From: an uncultured Thermomicrobiales bacterium
GTDB lineage: Bacteria; Chloroflexota; Chloroflexia; Thermomicrobiales; UBA6265
DNA length: 6,049 bases
NCBI GenBank assembly: GCA_902806395.1
Contig: CADCWH010000004.1
Location: forward strand, 1 to 6,049
Reading direction: 5' to 3'
Shown here: in pieces, positions 1 through 6,017 of the stretch
Numbering within the stretch: the first letter of the stretch is position 1
Layout of the letters: each line of letters begins with the position of its first letter
Notes under the pieces: generated by a model
What the model was told of the DNA's origin: nothing
Database searches by the model: none
The model's input: only the letters and a program-made list of their open reading frames with translations
Position numbers and translations under genes: made by a program

Positions 1-149
1 AGGGCCGGGAGGACCGGGCCGGCCGGGTTGGTGAAATGGTCGGAGCGATAGAGCCCCGTGAATCCCAGCGTCTCGGCGGCGCGGGAGATGCCTTGCCAGC
101 GAGACCAGGTCAACCCGTCCTGACCCTCGATCATCAACGATATCTTCAA
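1..149 (-). CDS. LLM-class (luciferase-like) F420-dependent oxidoreductase, N-terminal part
   Basis: Only the first 49 codons lie in the window; the gene continues beyond base 1. The protein begins (M)KISLMIEGQDGLTWSRWQ and continues with an AAETLGFTGLYRSDHF stretch. This is the usual opening of luciferase-like monooxygenase-fold enzymes: a first beta strand, a helix with an AAE..GF motif, then a strand ending in SDHF. Family members are TIM-barrel, usually cytosolic enzymes that transfer hydride using the deazaflavin F420 or FMN; the substrate cannot be read from this piece. The start is TTG at 149-147, chosen because a GAGGGAG ribosome binding site (162-156) sits 6 bases upstream and the protein's conserved first strand begins directly after it. 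The c-di-GMP gene ends 145 bases upstream on the same strand. Family assignment is fairly sure; F420 rather than FMN use is inferred from family resemblance. Confidence 0.82.
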   Translation of the reverse strand, partial: MKISLMIEGQDGLTWSRWQGISRAAETLGFTGLYRSDHFTNPAGPVLPA

Positions 150-197
150 CGGTTTCTCCCTCAGTCGCTCCTACCACGGCCGGTCGCCTCTGGTCAT

Positions 198-228
198 TGG
201 TAAGGCGGGCCGGTCGAAGTGTAGTCAA
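198..228 (-). promoter_or_regulatory. weak promoter candidate for the luciferase-like oxidoreductase
   Basis: On the minus strand a good -35-like hexamer TTGACT (228-223) is followed by TTACCA (203-198), but the 19-base spacer is long and the -10 is poor. A 9-base direct repeat, GGCCGGTCG on the plus strand, occurs at 178-186 and 208-216, 30 bases apart, between the candidate and the gene start. No intrinsic terminator for the upstream c-di-GMP gene was seen in 150-294, so read-through transcription is also possible. Confidence 0.2.
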
Positions 229-294
229 CGGTCATATCGAGGGGGAAAGCAGGGTGATGGCTGGACGTGGGGTGAACTTCTGCGGCTGTCGGGT

Positions 295-2802
295 CTACCC
301 GTTGCCGCGGAGGCGGGTGATGATGACCGGCCGGACGGGGACCATGGACGGGACGACATCGTAGACGTGATCTTGCGCGAGGAGGTTCCCGATCGCGTCG
401 GATGGCACGGGCGGGGAGAAGACATACCCCTGGCCCAGCGTTGCCCCGAGATCGCGGGCGTGGGTGATTTGTTCGCCCGTCTCCAATCCCTCCGCCGCGA
501 CCGTGACCTCGAGGGAGTTGGACAACGAGGCGAGCGATGCCACCACCGTCGAGGCGCGAGTGTGGTCCGCGGCGAGGCGCAGCAGGGGCCTGGCCAGTTT
601 GACCCGGTCGATCAACCCGCCCTGGAGTAGGGAGAGGGGGACAGGGTCGTGTCCGAACTCGTCCAACGCCACCCGCGCCCCCAGCTCCCGAAGCGGGGCG
701 ATGATCCGCCCGGAGTGACTGGCGATGTGGCCGAACCAATCCGACCCTAACTCGACGACCAGTTGGTGAGGGAGGAGCCCCGCGTCGTGCAGCGACGCCT
801 CGACTCGCCCGATGAACGCCGGGTCGATCACCTGGGAGGGTGAGAGGTTGACGGAGACGCTGGACGGCGCGGACTCACCATGGAGCCGAATCCAGGTCGC
901 TGCCTGACGGCATGCCTCGTTCATCACCCAGTTCCCGATTGGGAGGATCAGGCCTGTCGCCTCTGCCAACGAGAGGAACGACCCGGGCGGGATCAGGCCG
1001 TGGGCGGGGTGCTGCCAGCGCACGAGGGCTTCTAGACCCACAATTCGTCCCGACGCGAGGTCGACCTCGGGTTGGTAGTGCAGGCGCAGTTCACCACGCT
1101 CGACGGCACGCTGCAGCTCATGTTGGAGGGAGGTCCGGTGGATCGTGTCCGCGTTCATCCGTGGTTCGAAGACCAGGGACCTATTCTTCCCCGCCAGTTT
1201 CGCCTGGTAGAGCGCAGCGTCGGCATCGCGCAACAGTTCGATCGCCGTCGCTTTGCCGGGGAGCCCGAAGGCGATCCCGAGGCTCGCGGATACCAATGCC
1301 TCGCGATTCCCAATCAGGGTCGGTTGGCGGAGGCGGGTCAATACCGGATCGGCCAGACGGCGCGCCTCCCGAGGGCCGGAGACCGCGTTCAATAGGATCG
1401 TGAACTCGTCACCGCCAAACCGGGCGACGATGTCGGTCGGCCGCAGACTCTCGCGCAGGCGCTCGGCGGTCTGGATCAGCACGATGTCTCCGGCCTCGTG
1501 CCCCAGGGAGTCGTTGATGGCCTTGAAGCCATCAAGGTCGAGGAAGATCACGGCGACGGGAGACGTCTCTCCGGACGTGTCGGGCGGGGCGTGGAGTGCC
1601 CGGTCCAATCGATCGGTAAACAGGGCACGATTCGGCAACTCGGTCAGTGCGTCGTGGAAGGCGCGATGGGCGAGGCGCGTCTCGAGGGCCTTGCGGTCGG
1701 TGATGTCGTGCAACGTGCCGATGACTCGGACCGGCATGCCCATCTCGTCGACGATCACCTCGCCCTGCTGATGGACCGAGCGGACGTCTCCGTTCGGTCG
1801 CACGATGTCGTGGTCGATGCTGAACGATGTGCAGTCCGCGATGGCCCGCGTGACCACCGTCGCCACCCGCTCTTCGTCATTCGCCGCGATCCATGCGACG
1901 TGCCCGCCGGTTGTGGACAAGAACGAGCGGGGCTCGAAGCCCAGGATGCGGGAGACCTCTTTGGACCAGACGACGGTCCCGGCGACGAGGTCCCAGTCCC
2001 AACTCCCGAGTCGAGCGATTCGTTGGGCTTCTGCCATGGCCGCCGCCGCAGTGCCCGGATCGGGCATCGTGTTCGGACTGGCCAGGAGTTGGGCGGGCCG
2101 TCCCCCGACGGTCAGCGCGGCGATGGGCAGGGCCAGGACTGCCAACCAGGCGTCGGACGTGATCAGGTAACCCAGCGCCAACCCGGAGACGATCGTCAAG
2201 ACGGGAACCCAGATGCCCAACCGGGGAAGTGTCGTGGCATCCATGGCCCCGGTGGAGAGGGGCGACCAAAGCTGCTCTCCACGGGCGAGTGCCTCCACCC
2301 GGGTGGCGGTGAGGAGACTGATCGCCCACATCATCGCCGCGGCGACCGCCAACCATGCCACTGCCCGGGGATCGTCGAACGCGGGGTCGAGAGGATCCCA
2401 ACCCGAGACGAACAGGAGGACGCTTCCCGTTGCGGTCGCGAGGGTCCGCAGGATGATCGCGTACCACCACCTGAGGCGCTCGAGCCCACTGCGGGAGGCA
2501 GGGCGTTCGAGGATGGCGATCGTGCCCAATATGGTCACCACCACCGCCAGCGCGATGGGCGGTGGATACGTGATGACGATGGCCACGTCGATCGCCAGGG
2601 CGGCGACCGGTAATGCGGTCGCTGCCCGCAATGGGAGCCGCCCCAGCAGCACGTGGGTCGCCATGAGCGCGACGGCGACTACGAGGAGATGGGACGACAC
2701 CGGTTGCCAGCGCGGCAGGATCTCCGTCGCGATCCCCGCCAGCGTCACCAGGCAGGCTGCTATCCAGACCCGCAGCGTCGCGGCCTCTGTCGTCAACGGC
2801 AT
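295..2802 (-). CDS. membrane-anchored PAS-GGDEF-EAL cyclic-di-GMP protein
   Basis: This 835-residue inner-membrane protein should make, and perhaps sense, the second messenger cyclic di-GMP. About eight hydrophobic segments occupy residues 11-235, followed by a PAS domain with its PAC tail (about 255-370, ending G-T-L-H-D-I-T-D-R-K), a GGDEF domain (about 380-545) and an EAL domain (about 565-810). The GGDEF half looks active: FLDLDGF..IND metal and base-binding residues, an intact GGDEF at 463-467, and an RPTD inhibitory site at 454-457, five residues before it. The EAL half keeps EAL (591-593), Asn652 in VNLS, Glu684, Asp714, Lys735, Glu771 in AAEGLE and Gln791, but has lost other family residues: the ELTE second Glu is Ser687, DDFGTGYSS reads DEFGHDPVP, and the KID Asp is Ala737. 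I chose ATG at 2802-2800 with a weak GGG 6 bases upstream; an ATG 75 bases further up would add a proline-rich leader with no ribosome binding site. The gene ends in TAG. Confidence 0.93.
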   Translation of the reverse strand: MPLTTEAATLRVWIAACLVTLAGIATEILPRWQPVSSHLLVVAVALMATHVLLGRLPLRAATALPVAALAIDVAIVITYPPPIALAVVVTILGTIAILERPASRSGLERLRWWYAIILRTLATATGSVLLFVSGWDPLDPAFDDPRAVAWLAVAAAMMWAISLLTATRVEALARGEQLWSPLSTGAMDATTLPRLGIWVPVLTIVSGLALGYLITSDAWLAVLALPIAALTVGGRPAQLLASPNTMPDPGTAAAAMAEAQRIARLGSWDWDLVAGTVVWSKEVSRILGFEPRSFLSTTGGHVAWIAANDEERVATVVTRAIADCTSFSIDHDIVRPNGDVRSVHQQGEVIVDEMGMPVRVIGTLHDITDRKALETRLAHRAFHDALTELPNRALFTDRLDRALHAPPDTSGETSPVAVIFLDLDGFKAINDSLGHEAGDIVLIQTAERLRESLRPTDIVARFGGDEFTILLNAVSGPREARRLADPVLTRLRQPTLIGNREALVSASLGIAFGLPGKATAIELLRDADAALYQAKLAGKNRSLVFEPRMNADTIHRTSLQHELQRAVERGELRLHYQPEVDLASGRIVGLEALVRWQHPAHGLIPPGSFLSLAEATGLILPIGNWVMNEACRQAATWIRLHGESAPSSVSVNLSPSQVIDPAFIGRVEASLHDAGLLPHQLVVELGSDWFGHIASHSGRIIAPLRELGARVALDEFGHDPVPLSLLQGGLIDRVKLARPLLRLAADHTRASTVVASLASLSNSLEVTVAAEGLETGEQITHARDLGATLGQGYVFSPPVPSDAIGNLLAQDHVYDVVPSMVPVRPVIITRLRGNG

Positions 2803-3167
2803 CGAGATCCCGCAAATTGCTGGAGACCTCGCCGGAGGCAATCCGGGGCGTGAACCGGCCTCGGTCCGAGGCGCCATGCCGGCGGAAGCTGGGTGCCCTT
2901 CATCACGCTGGCTCCAGGCATTGGGGCCATCGCCCGCCTGGGCGCTTCAAAGGCTGCCGGAGTGGTCATGTCCCGGGACCCGTGGTGAGCGTTCGTCGTG
3001 CGCCGGAACTCGCGGGACATCCGAGTCTATCCCTCCCGTGGCGACGTCGATGACTGGGGCGAGCGCCCGTGCATCGTGGTCCTGTCAGGCTATTGCGACC
3101 CGGCATCCGGTCGCCATAGCCTTCGAGTCCTATCCGGGGGCGGGACGCAATGATCGATCGGTAGGGC
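2803..3167. other. intergenic gap between the CAP-gene terminator and the c-di-GMP gene
   Basis: No convincing gene was found on either strand in these 365 bases; the reading frames that cross it have no ribosome binding site and low-complexity, Arg/Pro-rich translations. It should contain the minus-strand promoter of the c-di-GMP gene, but no clear -35/-10 pair stands out; TCGACG with TAGACT near 3030-3055 is a poor match with a 15-base spacer. It contains the hairpin at 3087-3122, annotated separately, and a 10-base perfect palindrome GTCCCGGGAC at 2970-2979. I looked for a c-di-GMP riboswitch core and could not assemble one. Confidence 0.6.
3087..3122. repeat. long imperfect inverted repeat (stem-loop)
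   Basis: Arms at 3087-3100 and 3109-3122 pair over 14 positions with a single mismatch: AGGCTAT, one mismatch (T/C), then GCGACC, opposite GGTCGC and ATAGCCT. The loop is 8 bases (CGGCATCC), in which two further G-C pairs are possible. There is no T-run on either strand, so it is not a standard intrinsic terminator. It lies 46 bases beyond the CAP terminator's T-tract and about 285 bases upstream of the c-di-GMP start. It could be a leader structure, a small RNA, a backup transcription end or a dispersed palindromic element; the sequence does not decide between these. Confidence 0.6.
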
Positions 3168-3213
3168 AAAAAGGGGCGAGAGAGGGGAGCGCAGTCTGCG
3201 CTCCCCTCTCTCG
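3168..3213 (-). terminator. intrinsic terminator of the CAP-domain gene
   Basis: A perfect 17-base-pair stem (3177-3193 with 3197-3213) encloses a 3-base loop. Reading on the minus strand, the stem is followed by CCCC and then TTTTT (3172-3168). It lies 62 bases past the TAA of the CAP gene and should stop its transcription before the c-di-GMP gene. On the plus strand only TTT follows the stem, and no plus-strand gene leads into it, so it is called for the minus strand only. Confidence 0.88.
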
Positions 3214-3327
3214 TTTGGTATTCGGTGGTCTGGAAACCGTCGTCGGAGCCTTGCCGGCTATGGACCGTCCTGAGGTTACCGGCGAATTGTCCGGCTCGAC
3301 GGGGTCGCCGTCGGGAGGAAGCCGCTG

Positions 3328-3399
3328 GTCGGGGCAGTGGTGGGAGCGATGGTCGGGGCCGTTGTCGGGGCCGTTGTCGGAGCCTTGGTCGGAGTCGGT
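3328..3399 (-). repeat. 12-base tandem repeats encoding a PTTA/PTIA tail
   Basis: Six consecutive 12-base units of the form GTCGGGGCCGTT on the plus strand (3328-3339, 3340-3351, 3352-3363, 3364-3375, 3376-3387, 3388-3399). The third and fourth are identical and the others diverge by a few bases. In the CAP frame they encode a Thr-Ala-Pro-Thr type repeat. Such repeats give a flexible, extended surface linker and change copy number readily by slippage. Confidence 0.8.
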
Positions 3400-3456
3400 G
3401 TTGCCCCACCACTGAGGCGGAGGGTGGAGGCCGCAGTGGTGGCGGTCGGTGCAGCA

Positions 3457-3510
3457 GCGACCGGAGTGTTGGTCGCGACCGGGGTGTTGGTGGCGACCGA
3501 CGTTGGGGCG
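3457..3510 (-). repeat. 18-base tandem repeats encoding ATNTPV
   Basis: Two nearly identical 18-base units, beginning GCGACCGG on the plus strand, lie at 3457-3474 and 3475-3492 and differ at two positions. A third, diverged unit follows from 3493. In the CAP frame the two good copies encode V-A-T-N-T-P twice. They mark the junction between the CAP domain and its Thr/Pro-rich tail. Confidence 0.7.
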
Positions 3511-3713
3511 GCCTGGCCGCAGATGGTGGTCGCGGTGTCGGCGTAGCCGCCGAAGTTGGTGGTCCAGTAGTACTTGAAGGTCGACGTGGCGCCGTAGGCG
3601 CGGCCGATGCCGATGGTGGTGTAGTTGGAGCTGAGCATGTTGGCGTTATGGCCGGTGCTGTTGCGCCACTGCTCGAAGGTGGCGGCGGCGCTGGCGTTGC
3701 CGGCGGCGATGTT

Positions 3714-3716
3714 CTA
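3714..3716 (-). other. in-frame amber codon at the conserved CAP glutamate
   Basis: On the minus strand codon 118 of the CAP gene reads TAG (plus strand CTA). The flanking residues are S-R-A before and N-I-A-A-G after, so TAG occupies the Glu of the (G)ENIA motif, a member of the His/Glu cavity residues of the CAP superfamily. GAG to TAG is a single transversion. The two halves are in the same frame, with no insertion or deletion between them. The c-di-GMP gene in this window ends in TAG, so TAG looks like a normal stop in this organism. Confidence 0.88.
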
Positions 3717-4163
3717 GGCGCGGGAGGTGTTGTAGGAGTAACCGTGGTTGGTCATGTTCAGGGACCAGGTGACCCCATTGAGCATTGTGTGGCTGAAATA
3801 ATTGTAGGTCGCCATCTCCGTGGAGTGGTGCTCGGCGGCGGCGCCGACGGTCTGGCTCATTCGCAGGGCGTTGAGGCCGTTTTGGGCGCGGTACTGGTTG
3901 ATCAAGCCGAGGAATGCCACCTCTTCCGGCTCGGCACAATAGCTGCCGGTGGCGGCGGCGGCGGACACCGGGGTGTCGCCGGTTCGGGAGGGTGCCGCGA
4001 CGACCGGGCCGACCGTGCCAGCGAGGGCAACGATGACGACCGCGAAGAGCATGATGGACTGGCGCATGTGAGGCGATCTCCTGAAAACCGGTGGGAACAC
4101 GTCCCGCTCAGATTGCCGACCGCCCTCGCGGTCCCGTTCGTCTGATCTTAAGAATGACGGTCG

Positions 4164-4193
4164 GGACCAAGCGGGGACACCGCACGATGGTCC
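4164..4193. repeat. stem-loop upstream of the CAP gene
   Basis: GGACCA (4164-4169) pairs with TGGTCC (4188-4193), and inside it GCGG (4171-4174) pairs with CCGC (4180-4183) around a 5-base loop. The two stems are separated by an internal loop of one base on one side and four on the other. No T-run follows on the minus strand. It is either part of the CAP gene's control region or a weak transcription end for the acetyltransferase. Confidence 0.4.
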
Positions 4194-4225
4194 GAGTCGC
4201 CCGTACCATCTGGCCTACCGAATGG

Positions 4226-4243
4226 CTAGTCCTTTCGGGCTAG
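4226..4243. promoter_or_regulatory. 18-base dyad, possible operator or small hairpin
   Basis: The plus strand reads CTAGTCCTTTCGGGCTAG. The outer four bases and the inner CC/GG are perfectly symmetrical, with one T/G position that would form a G-U pair in plus-strand RNA. The layout, two inverted half-sites around a short centre, resembles binding sites of two-component NarL/LuxR-type regulators, but that is only a resemblance. It lies about 160 bases upstream of the CAP start. Confidence 0.35.
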
Positions 4244-4437
4244 GGGCGACGGGCACGTTGGGACGGGAGAGGGAGGTCCGGTCTATCGAATTAATCGCGC
4301 CTCGCGGGAGTGTCCACCGCAGGTCATCAGGTGCCGTTTGGTCACACTCGGAAGCCGACGGTGACACGGTATGTCGAGCCCCGTGATCGGACCAGGATGA
4401 GGGTGCCCGTGTCGTTCGGGGAGTCGTCCGGGCCGGG

Positions 4438-5844
4438 TCAGTCGAGTGGCCAGATCCAGGAATTGCGGCGCGGGAAGAGGCCCGAGATCACGGCCCGGTG
4501 CTCATCCCGGACGATGCAGTCTGGAAAGGCGTGTTCCAGTTCTCCCAGGTCCCTCCATCCGGAGAGGAGCTGGAGGAACGTACCGTCTGGGAACCGGGCA
4601 CTGGCCGTATCATCTGGCTCCTGCCATGAGTCGACGGACTTGATCGCCCCCTCGCGGAACTGGAGGGAGAACCCGGTACGGTAGGAGCTGATGGTCACCG
4701 TACCGGTGAACCCAGCCGCGGGCGAAGCGACGAGATGGGCTTCTAACACCGGGCGGACACGGCGGATGAAGGCGGTCACGTCCGGCACTCGCAGGTACCA
4801 GGCGTAAGGTCGCCGCGCCGCCATGATCCTGCCCGTGAGCAGGGGATAGACCGGGTGGTCGGGGCCGAGCGTGAAGGAGACCACGGTGACTGGAGAGGTC
4901 CCGTCCCGGCTCATCTCGCTGGCTCTCTCGGTCGCCCAGTCGAGGACCGGCGTGACGATGTCGACCCAGGCGGCGGTCGGGCCGGCTTCCAGCCGGACGA
5001 TCGGCAACCGGTCGTCCCACGGTGAGCGCTCGGCGACGAGATAGGCGGCGACCGAACCATCCGGGGCCGTCACCACCCGGATGTCCCAGTCGCCGATGGC
5101 ATCGGGCGACGACCGCGTGAGTTGGTACCGCCACGTCGCCTCGTCCCGAACGCAAGCGACCAGTCCCCGTCGCGTCGCATGGCCATCGATCGCGACCAAC
5201 GCCGGGAGATCGGCCAGGGTCGCGGCGCGCACCTTGAACGCATCGCGACCAGTGGGTTCGGTTTCAGGTGTACCGGGGCTTCCGGCCGGTGGGACCGCGC
5301 TCGACGTCGATTGCGCACCGGAGGCGGGGAGCACGACCTGACGGGAGCCGCCGAGGGCCAGGGTCATCTCATAGCCGAACTGGCGGTAGTACCAGGGGAT
5401 GCCGGTGATGGCCTGCGCGAGGTCTCCCGACGCGGTGCTCCAGCGGTGGACTGCTTCCATTTGCTGGCGGACGAGTCCGCGCCTCCGGTATGGCACGGCG
5501 GTGCTGACCAATTCGATCCTGCCGACGCCGAAGGGGATGCCCCCATAGGACCAGGTCTGGGGGATCAGGACCAGTGTCGAAGCGATCGCACCGGTGGTGG
5601 TGTCCTCGACTAGGAGTGCGTGGGCGGGGGTGACGGTCGGATGCGGTCTGGTGAGCAGATCTCGGGTCCAGGCAGCGATCCGCTCGTCCGGACCCGTGTC
5701 ACCCGTGCTGCGGTGAACGTCGCCATTCAGGGTGGCGACCGCGTCGGCATCCTCTGGCCGCGCGTGACGGAGCCGCAGGCCATCGCCCAGGTCGGCGATG
5801 GTCTCACCGGGAATCGGAGCCGTCGTCTCCGTCTCGCAGTTCAC
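4438..5844 (-). CDS. GNAT-family N-acetyltransferase with C-terminal SCP2-like domain (Eis type)
   Basis: This 468-residue cytosolic enzyme is expected to move an acetyl group from acetyl-CoA to an amine. Residues 20-170 form the catalytic GNAT domain: L-R-L-R-H-A-R-P-E-D-A-D-A-V start, the acetyl-CoA pyrophosphate loop V-S-T-A-V-P-Y-R-R-R-G-L-V (113-125), and Y-Y-R-Q-F-G-Y (152-158) holding the tyrosine expected as general acid. A Ser/Pro/Thr-rich linker (about 173-202) leads to a second, degenerate GNAT-like domain (about 203-345), then an SCP2-like domain to the end. That three-part order and the length fit the Eis family, which in mycobacteria acetylates aminoglycosides and other amines; the natural substrate here is unknown. 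Start is GTG at 5844-5842, with GAGAGGG 8 bases upstream. The adjacent GTG (5847) is possible; an upstream GTG at 5904 lacks a ribosome binding site and adds an unusual leader. Stop is TGA. Transcribed from the promoter at 5928-5956. Confidence 0.88.
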   Translation of the reverse strand: MNCETETTAPIPGETIADLGDGLRLRHARPEDADAVATLNGDVHRSTGDTGPDERIAAWTRDLLTRPHPTVTPAHALLVEDTTTGAIASTLVLIPQTWSYGGIPFGVGRIELVSTAVPYRRRGLVRQQMEAVHRWSTASGDLAQAITGIPWYYRQFGYEMTLALGGSRQVVLPASGAQSTSSAVPPAGSPGTPETEPTGRDAFKVRAATLADLPALVAIDGHATRRGLVACVRDEATWRYQLTRSSPDAIGDWDIRVVTAPDGSVAAYLVAERSPWDDRLPIVRLEAGPTAAWVDIVTPVLDWATERASEMSRDGTSPVTVVSFTLGPDHPVYPLLTGRIMAARRPYAWYLRVPDVTAFIRRVRPVLEAHLVASPAAGFTGTVTISSYRTGFSLQFREGAIKSVDSWQEPDDTASARFPDGTFLQLLSGWRDLGELEHAFPDCIVRDEHRAVISGLFPRRNSWIWPLD

Positions 5845-5927
5845 CACGTGATCCCTCTCGCAAGTCCTGCACGGTGCCGTGACCGGGAGAATCAGCCCAC
5901 GCACCCATCACATTAGGAGATCAGTAG

Positions 5928-5956
5928 AACTTACGAGGGCACATGGTGACTGTCAA
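5928..5956 (-). promoter_or_regulatory. sigma70-type promoter of the acetyltransferase gene
   Basis: On the minus strand a perfect -35 TTGACA (5956-5951) is followed after exactly 17 bases by TAAGTT (5933-5928), which keeps the first, second and last positions of the -10 consensus. Transcription would start near 5920, giving a leader of about 75 bases before the GTG at 5844. This supports the shorter start, since the GTG at 5904 would be only some 16 bases into the transcript. Confidence 0.55.
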
Positions 5957-5961
5957 ACAGT
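5949..5961. promoter_or_regulatory. operator-like dyad on the -35 box
   Basis: ACTGT-CAA-ACAGT on the plus strand is a perfect inverted repeat of 5-base arms around 3 bases, and it contains the whole TTGACA -35 hexamer of the acetyltransferase promoter. A repressor bound here would block RNA polymerase. Short arms mean chance is not excluded. Confidence 0.35.
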
Positions 5962-6017
5962 GTTTTGCGCGAGCGTGATGTTCGGGGGGCATGCGATCGG
6001 GATAGGTCGGGTAAATG

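Larger units (their letters stand above)
3276..4067 (-). pseudogene. secreted CAP-domain (SCP/PR1/YkwD-like) protein, interrupted by an in-frame TAG
   Basis: Read through the TAG, this is a 263-codon exported protein. Residues 1-25 form a signal peptide (Arg at position 2, hydrophobic run MLFAVVIVALAG, likely cleavage after VVA near residue 24). A CAP domain spans about 45-190: INQYRAQNGL, then H81-S-T-E-M and F-S-H93, the N-I-A-A-G stretch at 119-123, Q-W-R-N-S-T-G-H140-N and I-G-I-G-R-A-Y. The rest is a Thr/Pro/Ala-rich tail typical of cell-surface spacers. CAP proteins are extracytoplasmic with varied roles; none can be assigned here. Codon 118 is TAG, in the place of the Glu of the family's GENIA motif, one base from GAG. 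The frame is otherwise intact on both sides, implying a very recent nonsense change, a sequence error, or less likely read-through. The product stopping at TAG would have 117 residues and half a CAP fold. Start is ATG at 4067-4065 with AGGAG (4082-4078) 10 bases upstream. Confidence 0.85.
4068..4437. other. intergenic gap between the acetyltransferase and the CAP gene
   Basis: No separate gene is supported in these 370 bases. The acetyltransferase-proximal part (4345-4437) is an open continuation of that gene's frame after its TGA. The middle has the dyad at 4226-4243 and the stem-loop at 4164-4193, annotated separately. The CAP-proximal part contains a possible -10 (TAAGAT, on the minus strand near 4149-4144) downstream of TTGGTC, but the 14-base spacer is too short for a confident promoter. 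No U-tracted terminator for the acetyltransferase was seen. Confidence 0.55.

Noticed and set aside
1498..2613. Long plus-strand open frame opposite the c-di-GMP gene
   Set aside because: It lies wholly antisense to a gene with clear domains, and its translation is low-complexity, rich in Gly, Asp, Arg and Gln with no recognisable motif. Such frames are common opposite GC-rich genes.
2803..2877. Upstream ATG adding 25 residues to the c-di-GMP protein
   Set aside because: The extra leader is Pro/Arg-rich and has no ribosome binding site in front of it, whereas the ATG at 2802 directly precedes the first membrane segment and has a GGG at suitable distance.
2803..3167. A c-di-GMP riboswitch controlling the GGDEF-EAL gene
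   Set aside because: Fragments such as GGGACGCAA near 3142 recall the GEMM consensus, but they are on the wrong strand and the partner stems and conserved loops cannot be assembled.
2213..3415. 400-codon plus-strand open frame crossing two genes and a gap
   Set aside because: It runs antisense through the c-di-GMP N-terminus, the hairpin, the CAP terminator and the CAP repeats, has no ribosome binding site, and reads as Arg/Ser-rich low-complexity sequence.
3276..3638. The CAP C-terminal part as an independent gene starting at the ATG in the domain
   Set aside because: The Met is an internal CAP residue, there is no convincing ribosome binding site or signal peptide, and the fragment would be half a fold.
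3225..4145. Plus-strand Gly/Val-rich open frame opposite the CAP gene
   Set aside because: Its composition is the antisense image of the Thr/Pro repeats and the Ala-rich CAP coding sequence, with no start signal or domain.
4310..4684. Plus-strand 124-codon open frame over the acetyltransferase end
   Set aside because: More than half of it is antisense to the conserved SCP2-like end of the acetyltransferase, and it has no motif or start signal.
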